Assembly: GCA_910586615.1 (NCBI GenBank)
Contig: CAJUJP010000017.1
Location: 1 to 64,000, forward strand
Direction: 5' to 3'
From: an uncultured Lachnospiraceae bacterium
GTDB taxonomy: Bacteria; Bacillota; Clostridia; Lachnospirales; Lachnospiraceae
Length of the DNA: 64,000 nt
Position 1 is the first letter of the stretch. Each line of letters begins with the position of its first letter. The translations under genes and the position numbers were made by a program. The notes below the pieces were generated by a model. That model saw only the letters and a list, made by a program, of their open reading frames with translations, made no database searches and was not told where the DNA came from. Of the stretch, positions 45,602 through 55,010 are shown one piece after another.

Positions 45602-46488
45602 AGAAATATTTTTCCGGATATCATTTGGCAAAAATAGTATGCCTGCTGTTACTGGCAGGCATATTGTGTCTTAGCCGAAAGACAACGGCGTTTGCTGTTA
45701 CGGATACTCCCTACAGGGATTCCAATCTTACAGGAACCACGCAGGAGCGGACCAATGAGCGTGCGCCGGGTGCGTCGGAGAATGCCGATGAACTGGCAGA
45801 ACTGAATATAGCCAATACGGTGACGATCACATATGGCGACGGCAACGGAAGTGTTAACGGAGCTTTGCGTATTCTGGTGATCCTTACGTTGATCGCTATT
45901 GCACCGACATTGATCATCATGATGACCTCGTTTACCAGAATTATCATTGTTCTGCATTTTACGAGGCAGGCTCTTAATACACAGACGGCGCCGCCTAACA
46001 CAGTGTTGATAGGCATTGCGCTCTTTTTGACGTTCTTTATTATGCAGCCTACGCTTACTACGGTTTATACAGAGGCAGTAGCGCCTTATGAAGCCGGTGA
46101 GCTGAATGAAGAAGAGGCGCTTGCGAAAGCGGCGGCTCCGATTCGGACTTTTATGTATAAGCAGACGTTAAAGAAGGACGTCAGTCTTTTTATGGACATC
46201 AACCGTCTGGAATGGAACGGGGAACTGGATGAGATTCCGATGAGCGTGCTTGTGCCGAGTTTTATTATCAGTGAGCTTCGCACTGCGTTTATTATAGGAT
46301 TCCTGATCTATATACCTTTTATCGTGATTGATATGGTCGTGGCATCAACATTGATGAGTATGGGTATGATGATGCTGCCGCCGACAACAATTTCCATGCC
46401 TTTTAAGATTCTGCTGTTTGTGCTGGCAGACGGATGGTATCTGATCATTAAAGGTCTGGTGGAGAGTTTTTTCTACGGAGGCGGATGA
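45598..46488 (+). CDS. fliP: Flagellar export gate protein FliP
   Basis: Core subunit of the type III export gate, 296 residues. An N-terminal signal-type segment (about 10-30) is followed by the family sequence LIAIAPTLIIMMTSFTRIII, then the second half with LRTAFIIGFLIYIPFIVIDM and MGMMMLPPTTISMPFKILLF. Length and motifs match FliP. The ATGA overlap with fliO supports the start. Confidence 0.97.
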   Translation: MKKYFSGYHLAKIVCLLLLAGILCLSRKTTAFAVTDTPYRDSNLTGTTQERTNERAPGASENADELAELNIANTVTITYGDGNGSVNGALRILVILTLIAIAPTLIIMMTSFTRIIIVLHFTRQALNTQTAPPNTVLIGIALFLTFFIMQPTLTTVYTEAVAPYEAGELNEEEALAKAAAPIRTFMYKQTLKKDVSLFMDINRLEWNGELDEIPMSVLVPSFIISELRTAFIIGFLIYIPFIVIDMVVASTLMSMGMMMLPPTTISMPFKILLFVLADGWYLIIKGLVESFFYGGG

Positions 46489-46592
46489 GTCTGATGCCGA
46501 TATCTCAGTAACGTTTGATGGAAATGGCATGGAACGGGAATATCGGCATTATTTGCGGAAAAGGACTGTACTGCACAGAAAGGGAGGTACAC

Positions 46593-46862
46593 ATGACGAT
46601 AGATGACGTCACTGCCGTTGCATCGACAGCGATTTTTACGATTATAAAATGTGCCGCACCGCTTTTGCTCGTATCTTTGTGCGTGGGTCTGATTGTCAGC
46701 ATTTTCCAGACGGTCACGTCGATTCAGGAGCAGACGCTTACCTTTGTTCCGAAAATACTGGCCATTTTTTTAGGGCTGATTGTTATGGGACACTGGATCA
46801 TGAATAACATGGTGGAGTATATGACGATGCTCTGGTCTGATTTCAGTGTATATATCAGGTAA
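46593..46862 (+). CDS. fliQ: Flagellar export gate protein FliQ
   Basis: Two-helix export gate subunit of 89 residues (LLLVSLCVGLIVSIFQTVTS then FLGLIVMGHWIMNNMVEYM). ATG 46593 follows AAAGGGAGGT. An in-frame ATG at 46515 would add 26 residues with no matching family sequence and is rejected. Confidence 0.95.
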   Translation: MTIDDVTAVASTAIFTIIKCAAPLLLVSLCVGLIVSIFQTVTSIQEQTLTFVPKILAIFLGLIVMGHWIMNNMVEYMTMLWSDFSVYIR

Positions 46863-46876
46863 AAGCGAGTGGTGGC

Positions 46877-47656
46877 ATGATAAATTATTCTTTTACTTAT
46901 GCGGATTTGGAATATTATCTGTTGATCCTGGTAAGGGTCACCTGTTTTGTTCATGTTGCGCCCTTTTTCTCGCTGAACGGTGTGCCCCGAAGGGTTAAAG
47001 TGGGCTTCAGCATTTTTCTTGCATATCTGCTTTACACTGCTGTGGAGCGCAATGAAGTTGTATATAATACATTACTGGGATACGCGGTTGTCGTTATGAA
47101 AGAAGCTTTGACAGGGTTTCTGATCGGATGGGGAGCTCAGATTTGTACAACAGTCACTTCGCTTGCCGGAAGCATCGCGGATATGGAGATCGGAATTTCC
47201 ATGGTTTCGCTGATGGATCCGACGACCAGACAGCAGGCTACCTTTACGGGTGTGTTTTATCAATATATTTTTACACTGTTTATGATTATTACCGGCATGT
47301 ATCAGTATCTGTTACGTGCGCTTATTGACAGCTTTACGCTGATTCCTGTAAACGGGGCGGTTTTCAAGTCTGAGTCTCTGTTAGAATCCGTTGCCATGTT
47401 TATGGGGGATTATATAACCATCGGTTTCCGTATTATCCTGCCGATTTTCTGTACCATGCTCCTGCTTAACGCTGTGCTGGGTGTGCTGGCAAAGGTGTCA
47501 CCACAGCTTAATATGTTTGCGGTAGGTATTCAGTTTAAGGTGCTGCTGGGATTGGGAATCCTGTTCCTGACGATCAGGATGCTTCCAAGTGCGGGAGATT
47601 TTATCTTCGGTGAGATGAAGAGAATGGTGGCATCCTTTATGGAGGGGATGACATGA
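46877..47656 (+). CDS. fliR: Flagellar export gate protein FliR
   Basis: Membrane export gate subunit, 259 residues, mostly hydrophobic, starting with SFTYADLEYYLLILVRVTCF and containing the conserved VPRRVKVGFSIFLAYL, EALTGFLIGW and KVSPQLNMFAVGIQFK segments. The end overlaps the flhB start by four bases (ATGA). Confidence 0.97.
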   Translation: MINYSFTYADLEYYLLILVRVTCFVHVAPFFSLNGVPRRVKVGFSIFLAYLLYTAVERNEVVYNTLLGYAVVVMKEALTGFLIGWGAQICTTVTSLAGSIADMEIGISMVSLMDPTTRQQATFTGVFYQYIFTLFMIITGMYQYLLRALIDSFTLIPVNGAVFKSESLLESVAMFMGDYITIGFRIILPIFCTMLLLNAVLGVLAKVSPQLNMFAVGIQFKVLLGLGILFLTIRMLPSAGDFIFGEMKRMVASFMEGMT

Positions 47657-48765
47657 CATTAAAATATGATCTCCAATTCTTCGCCAAGGACGGTCCGGGC
47701 GGGGAGAAGACTGAGGAGCCTACTTCCAAGAAATTATCGGATGCCCGTAAGGAAGGCCAGGTAGCCAAGAGCAAAGAGATCACGAATGCGTTTGAATTGC
47801 TGACGTTTTTCCTGTTAATCTATTTCTGGGCGGAGTACATGGGCACCTTTTTTGTGGGAAATATGTACAATCTGTATTCCCAGATACCGGAATACATTAA
47901 GATGTATGACGGCAAAATACAGGAAAAGACTTTTTCCATGCTTTTTACTCAGGGGCTGACCCGCGTACTTTTGATTATGGCGCCGTTTCTGCTGGCAGGA
48001 GCGATGGTTTCTTTTTTGACAAATGTGGTGCAGGTTAAGTGGCAGCCAACGTCGAAGCCCTTACAGCCGAAACTTAACAAGTTGAGTCCGGTCAGTGGAT
48101 TTAAGAGAATTTTTTCTGCAAATTCTCTTGTGGAACTTGTAAAATCACTTTTGAAGATCGGATTGATCGGTTATGTGGTCTATTCCTATCTGAAGAAAAA
48201 TATGCCGCCGCTGTTTCAGTTTTATGATCTCGGGTTGAACCAGGGAATCGTACAGGTGGGTATGCTGGTGGTAAATCTGGGGATCCGCATTTCGCTTTTT
48301 TATATGATCATTGCGCTTCTTGATTATATTTATCAGAAAGTAAAGTTCAAGAAGGATATGAAGATGACCAAGCAGGAAGTGAAGGATGAGTATAAGAATC
48401 AGGAAGGTGATCCGCAGATCAAGGGCAAACAGCGTCAGAGGATGGCGGAGGCTTCCAGACGGCGTATGATGCAGCAACTTCCCCAGGCGGATGTGGTCAT
48501 CACAAACCCGACCCATTACGCTGTGGCGATCAAGTACGATCCGGAACTCTACGATGCTCCTTATGTGGTGGCCAAGGGTGCTGACTATCTGGCACAGAAG
48601 ATCAGAGAGACGGCAAAGGAGAATCATATTGAGATTGTGGAGAATAAGCCGCTTGCCCGTATGCTTTATGCCAATGTGGATGTGGGCAGTGTGGTTCCGC
48701 AGGAACTGTATCAGGCGGTGGCAGAAGTACTCGCTTTCGTATATCATCTGCAGGGCAGAGTTTAA
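47653..48765 (+). CDS. flhB: Flagellar export switch protein FlhB
   Basis: Export gate protein that self-cleaves to switch substrate specificity. It has 370 residues with the signature EEPTSKKLSDARKEGQVAKS near the N-terminus, four membrane segments (about 35-215) and the autocleavage site NPTH at N285-H288 (ITNPTHYAVAIKYDP). The cytoplasmic tail is complete. ATG 47653 overlaps fliR. Confidence 0.98.
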   Translation: MTLKYDLQFFAKDGPGGEKTEEPTSKKLSDARKEGQVAKSKEITNAFELLTFFLLIYFWAEYMGTFFVGNMYNLYSQIPEYIKMYDGKIQEKTFSMLFTQGLTRVLLIMAPFLLAGAMVSFLTNVVQVKWQPTSKPLQPKLNKLSPVSGFKRIFSANSLVELVKSLLKIGLIGYVVYSYLKKNMPPLFQFYDLGLNQGIVQVGMLVVNLGIRISLFYMIIALLDYIYQKVKFKKDMKMTKQEVKDEYKNQEGDPQIKGKQRQRMAEASRRRMMQQLPQADVVITNPTHYAVAIKYDPELYDAPYVVAKGADYLAQKIRETAKENHIEIVENKPLARMLYANVDVGSVVPQELYQAVAEVLAFVYHLQGRV

Positions 48766-48866
48766 GATATGAAGCAGTATTGAGTCTGCAAAAAAGCAGA
48801 TTGAGAATTACTTCGTGGCTCAAAAATGCTTTATTTATGAATAAGTAAGAAAGGAGGAAGGGGTTC

Positions 48867-50909
48867 ATGGGGAATCTTAGAAAGGCTGATATCGGCGTTG
48901 TCGCATATGTGCTGGCGGCGTTTATTATGCTGATCGTTCCGATCTCGCCAAACCTGCTGGACGTTCTGTTGGCCTGTAATATTGCAGTGGCATTTACAGT
49001 TATGTTCGGCTGTATGTTTGCTAATGAAGTTCTGAATATGTCTTATTTCCCGACGATCCTGCTATTCACTACAGTATTCAGGATCGCGTTGAACGTTTCT
49101 TCCACCCGGTTGATCTTAACAGAAGGAGATGCCGGTAACGTGGTTCGCACCTTCGGTCAGTATGTGGGCGGTAACGATATCGTGGTAGGTGTCATTGTTT
49201 TCGTTATATTGATCCTTGTACAGTTTATGATCATCAATAAGGGTTCTGAGCGTGTGGCCGAGGTTACTGCAAGATTTACACTGGATGCCATGCCCGGTAA
49301 ACAGATGGCTATTGATGCCGATCTGAATACGGGGGCGATCAGTGATGCAGAGGCGAAGAAACGCCGTGAGAAGATTCAGGAGGAAGCAAGCTTCTTTGGT
49401 TCTATGGACGGTGCCGTGAAGTATGTTAAGGGAGATGCTACGGCGGGTCTGCTCATTACGTTTATCAATGTTGTGGGCGGTATCGCGATGGGAGTGCTTC
49501 GTCAGAAGATGGAAATCAGCGACGCGTTGATGAAATTTACGGTGCTGACCATCGGTGACGGTCTGGTGAGCCAGATACCTTCTCTGCTGATTTCTTTATC
49601 CACCGGTATTCTTGTCACCAAAGGTTCTAAAGATGCGGATTTCGGTTCCGTTTTGTTAAAGCAGCTTTTCGGTGTGCCGAAAGTACTTTATCTGGTTGGC
49701 GCGGTGATCGCCGGACTGGGTATCATTACACCGCTTAATACGTTTGTGTTTGTGGGACTCGGCATGGTATTTATTGTGTGCGGCAGGATCATGGCAGGCA
49801 CGATTGAAACCGCGGAGATCGAACATGAGGCGGATGAGGAGGAAGCGGCGGCGGAGGAGATCCGGCAGCCGGAGAATGTCACCTCGCTTTTGCAGGTGGA
49901 TCCTATCGAGCTGGAATTTGGTTACGGTATTATACCTCTTGCAGATGTGAACCAGGGCGGTGACCTGTTAGACCGTGTTGTTATGATCAGACGGCAGATT
50001 GCCCTGGAACTCGGTACTGTCGTGCCGATCATACGTCTGCGCGATAACATACAGCTGAATCCGAATCAGTATATTATTAAGATAAAAGGTGTACAGGTCA
50101 GCGAGGGAGAGATCCTTTTTGACCATTATATGGCGATGAATCCGGGGTATGTGGAGGAAGAGATCACAGGTATTCCTACTTTTGAGCCGTCTTTCCATCT
50201 GCCGGCGATCTGGATCACAGAAGGGCAGCGGGAGCGTGCGGAAAGTATGGGGTATACGGTAGTGGATCCGCCGTCCATCATAGCCACCCATCTGACAGAG
50301 ATCATCAGGCAGTACATAGCGGAATTGCTGACCAGACAGGATGTACAGAATCTGGTCAACAATTTGCGGGAATCCAATCCTTCCCTTGTGGAAGAACTGG
50401 TTCCAAAGCTGCTTGGGCTTGGTGAGATTCAGAAAGTATTGCAGAATCTCCTGCGTGAAGGAATTTCTATCAGGGATCTGCTTACGGTTTTTGAGACGCT
50501 GGCGGATTATGCGACGACTACAAGAGATACGGATATCCTGACGGAGTATGCGAGACAGAGTCTTAAGAGAGCGATATCAAATAAATTCTTCCCGGCTAAT
50601 GAGACTACCAGCGTGGTGACGCTTGATCCGAAACTGGAACAGGAGATCATGTCCAGTGTGAAGCAGACGGAGCAGGGCGCTTATCTGACACTTGATCCGA
50701 ACAAGACCAAAGCAATCATGGAGTCTGTGGGTGTGGAGACAAAGAAACTGGAAGATCTGGGTAAGATGCCGCTTGTGATTACATCTCCGATCGTGAGGGT
50801 GTATTTTAAGAAACTGACGGAAGATTATTATAAAGATCTGGTCGTTGTATCTTACAATGAAGTGGAATCCAATATTGAATTACAGTCAGTTGGGATGGTG
50901 ACGGCATAA
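48867..50909 (+). CDS. flhA: Flagellar export gate protein FlhA
   Basis: Main export gate component and proton-driven motor. The 680 residues have eight N-terminal membrane segments, the conserved FHIPEP-type region (GSMDGAVKYVKGDATAGLLI, about 176-195) and a large cytoplasmic domain that binds chaperone-substrate complexes. AAAGGAGGAAGGGG precedes ATG 48867. The 101 bases between flhB and flhA hold only a short GTCTGC/GCAGAT hairpin. The stop overlaps the flhF start (TAATG). Confidence 0.98.
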   Translation: MGNLRKADIGVVAYVLAAFIMLIVPISPNLLDVLLACNIAVAFTVMFGCMFANEVLNMSYFPTILLFTTVFRIALNVSSTRLILTEGDAGNVVRTFGQYVGGNDIVVGVIVFVILILVQFMIINKGSERVAEVTARFTLDAMPGKQMAIDADLNTGAISDAEAKKRREKIQEEASFFGSMDGAVKYVKGDATAGLLITFINVVGGIAMGVLRQKMEISDALMKFTVLTIGDGLVSQIPSLLISLSTGILVTKGSKDADFGSVLLKQLFGVPKVLYLVGAVIAGLGIITPLNTFVFVGLGMVFIVCGRIMAGTIETAEIEHEADEEEAAAEEIRQPENVTSLLQVDPIELEFGYGIIPLADVNQGGDLLDRVVMIRRQIALELGTVVPIIRLRDNIQLNPNQYIIKIKGVQVSEGEILFDHYMAMNPGYVEEEITGIPTFEPSFHLPAIWITEGQRERAESMGYTVVDPPSIIATHLTEIIRQYIAELLTRQDVQNLVNNLRESNPSLVEELVPKLLGLGEIQKVLQNLLREGISIRDLLTVFETLADYATTTRDTDILTEYARQSLKRAISNKFFPANETTSVVTLDPKLEQEIMSSVKQTEQGAYLTLDPNKTKAIMESVGVETKKLEDLGKMPLVITSPIVRVYFKKLTEDYYKDLVVVSYNEVESNIELQSVGMVTA

Positions 50910-52126
50910 TGATAATCAAGAAATTTACTGCAAAAACAGAAAGTGACGCATTGGACAATGCCAGAAAGGAACTGGGAGAAGGCGTTGTAGTCATGAATGT
51001 CAAGGAAGTCAAGGGAAAAGGTTTCTTTGGCTTGTTGAAGCCGCGCATGTTCGAAGTGACGGTGGCGCTGGAAGAGGAGAGCGAGAAGTATACGGCGGCA
51101 GTATCCGCCATCAATAATGTGATCGCTTCCAGCCAGGGCAAAGAGTCCCAGCCCGTACAGACCGGTACGCCGATCCGGGCGGAAGAGCCGGTAAAGAAGG
51201 AGAGCAGCGCCATAGAGGAAAAACTGGACAGTCTGCAGTCACTTCTGGAACAGCAGCTTCAGAGACCGGACGAGGAGAAGGAAGAAAAGGAAGAAAAAGC
51301 CGGTAAAGAAGAGCAGAAGGAAGAAACCGAGATTGATAAATTCATGAAACTGCTCCATAATACCATGCTGGATAATGAGGTGGATGAGAAGTATGCCAGA
51401 GAGATCATAGATGAGATCGAGCAGATCAATAAGCCGAATATGCCTTTTGACTATGCACTGGCAAACATTTATCAGAAGATGATTCTTAAGTTCGGTATGC
51501 CGAGTTGTATCACACCGGCGGAAAACGGAACGAAGGTTGTCTTCTTTATTGGACCTACGGGAGTAGGAAAGACGACGACAATTGCCAAAATTGCTTCTAT
51601 TTTCAGAGTTGACCAGAAGAAAAAGGTTGCATTGCTGACGGCGGATACTTACCGTATTGCGGCGGCAGAACAGTTGCGTACCTATGCCAATATACTTGAG
51701 GTACCTTTCCGCATAATATATACGGTAGAGGAGATTGAGAAGGCGCTGGAGGATTTTAAGGATTATGACTATATCCTGGTGGATACGGCGGGGCATTCCC
51801 ATCAGAATCAGGCGCAGAAGGAAAGTATGAGCACATTCATCCATTCCGTGGATGAGAAGGTGGAGAAGGAAGTCTATCTTGTGCTGAGTGCGACAACGAA
51901 ATACCGCGACCTGATCAGCATAGCGGACTCCTATAAGGAAATGACGGATTTTAAACTGATCTTTACCAAACTGGATGAGACAACTACTCTTGGAAATCTT
52001 TTAAATCTGAAGCTTTACACGAGTGCGGAACTGTCCTATGTGACATATGGCCAGAATGTTCCGGATGATATCGAAGAGTTTAATCCACAGGGTACGGTCA
52101 AGAAGCTTCTTGGAGGGAAGAACTGA
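50909..52126 (+). CDS. flhF: Flagellar SRP-family GTPase FlhF
   Basis: SRP-type GTPase that controls flagellar placement and number, 405 residues. The basic N-terminal B domain is followed by a Lys/Glu-rich stretch (about 120-145, EEKEEKEEKAGKEEQKEE) and the NG domain with FFIGPTGVGKTTTIAKIA (P-loop), LLTADTYRIAAAEQLRTYA, ILVDTAGHS and FTKLDETTTLGNLLNL. It is paired with flhG, as in most operons. Confidence 0.97.
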   Translation: MIIKKFTAKTESDALDNARKELGEGVVVMNVKEVKGKGFFGLLKPRMFEVTVALEEESEKYTAAVSAINNVIASSQGKESQPVQTGTPIRAEEPVKKESSAIEEKLDSLQSLLEQQLQRPDEEKEEKEEKAGKEEQKEETEIDKFMKLLHNTMLDNEVDEKYAREIIDEIEQINKPNMPFDYALANIYQKMILKFGMPSCITPAENGTKVVFFIGPTGVGKTTTIAKIASIFRVDQKKKVALLTADTYRIAAAEQLRTYANILEVPFRIIYTVEEIEKALEDFKDYDYILVDTAGHSHQNQAQKESMSTFIHSVDEKVEKEVYLVLSATTKYRDLISIADSYKEMTDFKLIFTKLDETTTLGNLLNLKLYTSAELSYVTYGQNVPDDIEEFNPQGTVKKLLGGKN

Positions 52127-52167
52127 AACGGATCAACCGGGGAGGAGAGGACTAAGGAGGAAGGCCG

Positions 52168-53043
52168 ATGGATCAGGCTGAACAATTAAGAAATATCATC
52201 AAGGCGAGCAGCCCGCGCAAACGCCCCTTAGCGAGAGTGATCACTGTCACCAGCGGTAAGGGCGGCGTAGGTAAGTCTAATACAGCGATCAACCTGGCGA
52301 TACAGTTTCGGAAAATGGAACAGCGGGTAATCATTCTGGATGCGGATTTCGGATTGGCCAATATTGAGATCATGTTTGGCACAGTGCCAAAACATAACTT
52401 GTGTGATTTAATTTATCAGGGGAAAAACATACAGGATATTATAACCTGGGGGCCTATGGATGTGGGATTTATTTCCGGCGGTTCCGGTATTGCCGGCATG
52501 TCCAATCTGAGCAGAGATTATTTGAATTATATCATTCAGAACCTGGTGGAACTTGACGAGATGGCTGATATCATCATTGTCGATACGGGAGCGGGTATTT
52601 CCGATGCCGTGCTGGAGTTCCTGGTGGCCAGCGGCGAGGTACTGCTGGTGACCACACCGGAACCTACTTCCATCACGGATTCCTATTCGCTTTTAAAGGC
52701 ATTACACAGGCATTCGCGGTATTCAGCGAAGGAAACACAGATCAAGGTGATTGCAAATAAAGTGTTCGGAGAGGCAGAGGCAGAGGCACTGTATGAGAAG
52801 CTTGAGGCAGTGGTGGGGCGTTACCTGAAGGTTCCAATCAGCTATCTTGGCATGATACCTCAGGACGATCAGCTTGCAAGAGCGGTGATGCAGCAGATGC
52901 CGGTATCGCTGGACAGTCCCCGTTCCAGATCGGCGGTGGCCTATGAATTGCTGGCGGCAAAACTGATGAATAAGGAGTTAAATAAGAATATACCAAAACG
53001 TGGTATGGCGGCTTTTTTTTCTCATATCATATCAAAGAGGTAG
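52168..53043 (+). CDS. flhG: MinD-like ATPase FlhG
   Basis: ParA/MinD-family ATPase that partners FlhF and also interacts with the switch proteins FliM/FliY in B. subtilis. The 291 residues have the deviant Walker A motif VTSGKGGVGKSNTAINLA (about 27-44) and the segments IILDADFGLANIEIMFG and IIVDTGAGISDAVLEFL. The N-terminus carries a FlhF-activating type segment (MDQAEQLRNII). A C-terminal amphipathic segment (MAAFFSHIISKR) fits membrane targeting. Confidence 0.96.
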   Translation: MDQAEQLRNIIKASSPRKRPLARVITVTSGKGGVGKSNTAINLAIQFRKMEQRVIILDADFGLANIEIMFGTVPKHNLCDLIYQGKNIQDIITWGPMDVGFISGGSGIAGMSNLSRDYLNYIIQNLVELDEMADIIIVDTGAGISDAVLEFLVASGEVLLVTTPEPTSITDSYSLLKALHRHSRYSAKETQIKVIANKVFGEAEAEALYEKLEAVVGRYLKVPISYLGMIPQDDQLARAVMQQMPVSLDSPRSRSAVAYELLAAKLMNKELNKNIPKRGMAAFFSHIISKR

Positions 53044-53097
53044 GAAAATTCGAAGTTACGATTTGGGTAATGATCATTTATACAGGAGGAAAGCGAT

Positions 53098-53835
53098 ATG
53101 CCAAATCTTTTGTCTAAATATGTGGTTCCCGGCTGCAGGGTGGATCTTCAGGCAATAGACCGGTCGAAGAAACGCGGCGCTGCGGAGCACAAAATCTATC
53201 AAAGCCAGGTGATCGACGTTCTTTCCGAGGACAGGATAGAGATTTCCATGCCTATGGAGAAATCCAAACTGATTCTGCTTCCCATTGACGGCGAGTATGA
53301 CTTGTATTTTTATAATGACAGCGGGCTTTATCAATGCTATGCCAGAGTGGTTGACCGTTACAAAAATAACAGCCTTTATGTTTTGGTGCTTGATCTGGTC
53401 AGTAATCTGCGCAAACATCAGAGACGGGAGTATTACCGCTTCAGCTGCGCGCTGGAAATGAATTCCAGGCGGCTTCAGGAGGAAGAGGTGGAGCTTGCAG
53501 GCAGAAAAGAAGATGCCCTGATTCCGGAGCTTCCGCTTAAGAGCAGTGTTATTGTGGATATCAGCGGCGGCGGACTCAGATTTGTCGCCAACTATGCCTA
53601 TGAGGTTCAGAGCATGATCCTGTGCAGGTACTGTCTGCTGATCAACGGGGAGAATAAAGTATATAATCTGGTAGGCAAAGTGCTCAGTGCAAGAGAATTG
53701 GAGAACCGTAAGGGCGTCTTTGAGCACAGGGTGCAGTATGTCAATGTAGATGCCGCAGAGAGAGAAGAGATTATTAAGTATATATTTGATGAGGAGCGCA
53801 AGAACCTGAAAAATCATAAGACAGATAAGATTTGA
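53098..53835 (+). CDS. PilZ-domain c-di-GMP effector, YcgR-like
   Basis: A 245-residue protein with a YcgR-type N-terminal domain (about 1-100) and a C-terminal PilZ domain. The c-di-GMP binding signature is visible as the basic QRREYYRF segment and the DISGGGLRF segment. YcgR-like proteins act as flagellar brakes when c-di-GMP is high. Its place between flhG and cheB makes a motor-control role likely. A signal shared with the pilus ATPase cannot be excluded, but I infer no direct link. Confidence 0.9.
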   Translation: MPNLLSKYVVPGCRVDLQAIDRSKKRGAAEHKIYQSQVIDVLSEDRIEISMPMEKSKLILLPIDGEYDLYFYNDSGLYQCYARVVDRYKNNSLYVLVLDLVSNLRKHQRREYYRFSCALEMNSRRLQEEEVELAGRKEDALIPELPLKSSVIVDISGGGLRFVANYAYEVQSMILCRYCLLINGENKVYNLVGKVLSARELENRKGVFEHRVQYVNVDAAEREEIIKYIFDEERKNLKNHKTDKI

Positions 53836-53862
53836 CAGTGAAGCAGAATGATAAATTAATAT
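53832..53862 (+). promoter_or_regulatory. cheB: Possible internal promoter before cheB
   Basis: A perfect TTGACA (53832-53837) overlaps the stop of the PilZ gene. Weak -10-like sequences follow (ATTAAT after 17 bases, TAATAT after 19) in the AT-rich 97-base gap before cheB. The -10 is not convincing. Confidence 0.35.
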
Positions 53863-53932
53863 AAAAAGGGATGAATGAAAAATTCCGGCGTATAACAACG
53901 AATAAAAAACGAGGAAGGGAAGGAATGACATA

Positions 53933-55009
53933 ATGAAAAAAATATTAGTTGTTGACGACTCTGCACTCATGAGAAGGGTACTATGTGATATAATTAACAG
54001 CGATGAACGATTCCAGGTACAGGATCGTGCTGTCAACGGGCTTGAAGCACTGGATCTTTTGAGCAGGAAAAGTTATGACGCTGTTGTGCTTGACGTCAAC
54101 ATGCCGCAGATGAACGGCCTGGAGCTTTTGAAGGAACTGCAGAACCGTAAGATTCCGGCCAAGGTGATGATGGCGAGTACGGATACAAGGGAAGGCGCCA
54201 AGACGACGCTGGATGCTCTTGAACTGGGAGCGCTGGATTTTGTCCACAAGCCGAATAATGCGATGGACTGCAGGACGGATGCTTTTAAGAACAGGCTGCT
54301 GCGTATTCTGGCAGTGGTATCGGAGTCCAGGGCACCTGTATTTACAAGTGCAAGGACTTTAACGGCGGAAGATACGAAGACTTCTAAGAAAGTTCTGGAA
54401 TTAGTCGGCAAAAAAGCATCTTCGGTAACGGGCAACAAGATCATTGCTCTGGCAAGTTCTACAGGCGGTCCGAAAGCGCTGCAGTCGGTGATTCCGAAAT
54501 TGCCGAAGAACCTGAAGGCGCCGATGGTGGTGGTACAGCATATGCCCGCCGGATTTACGGCATCGCTGGCTGAACGTCTGGATTCTCTGAGTGAGATCCG
54601 GGTGAAAGAGGCGGCGGAGGGAGATACGCTGGAAGCGGGAACTGTATACATAGCTATGGGAGGCAAACACCTGAATGTCCAGTCTTCCGGCGGGCGGTAT
54701 AGCATTCACTATACAAATGAGCCTACCAGAGAGGGTGTCAGGCCGTGTGCCAATTATATGTATGAATCCCTGATGGACAGCCGGTTTGACCAGGTCGTCT
54801 GTGTTGTCATGACAGGCATGGGTGCCGATGGTACAGAAGGAATCCAACATCTGAAAGCGAAGAAGAAGATTCATGTGATTGCGCAGGAGGCCAGTACATG
54901 TGCCGTATACGGAATGCCGAAAAGCGTTGTTACGGCGGGACTGTCGAATCAAATCGTACCGCTGGATCAGATTGCGCAGGAAATTATAATGAACGTGGGG
55001 GTAAAATAG
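53933..55009 (+). CDS. cheB: Chemotaxis protein-glutamate methylesterase CheB
   Basis: Adaptation enzyme that demethylates or deamidates chemoreceptors. The 358 residues hold an N-terminal receiver domain (phosphosite D54 in VVLDVNMP), a linker, and the C-terminal esterase with Ser176 in SSTGGPKAL, His203 in VQHMPAGFTASL and the catalytic Asp in MTGMGADGTEG. It heads the chemotaxis block and lies one base before cheA. No cheR is found in the window. Confidence 0.97.
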   Translation: MKKILVVDDSALMRRVLCDIINSDERFQVQDRAVNGLEALDLLSRKSYDAVVLDVNMPQMNGLELLKELQNRKIPAKVMMASTDTREGAKTTLDALELGALDFVHKPNNAMDCRTDAFKNRLLRILAVVSESRAPVFTSARTLTAEDTKTSKKVLELVGKKASSVTGNKIIALASSTGGPKALQSVIPKLPKNLKAPMVVVQHMPAGFTASLAERLDSLSEIRVKEAAEGDTLEAGTVYIAMGGKHLNVQSSGGRYSIHYTNEPTREGVRPCANYMYESLMDSRFDQVVCVVMTGMGADGTEGIQHLKAKKKIHVIAQEASTCAVYGMPKSVVTAGLSNQIVPLDQIAQEIIMNVGVK

Positions 55010-55010
55010 T

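Noticed and set aside
46515..46592. Longer FliQ from ATG 46515
   Set aside because: The extra residues do not fit the family, and the strong ribosome binding site serves ATG 46593.
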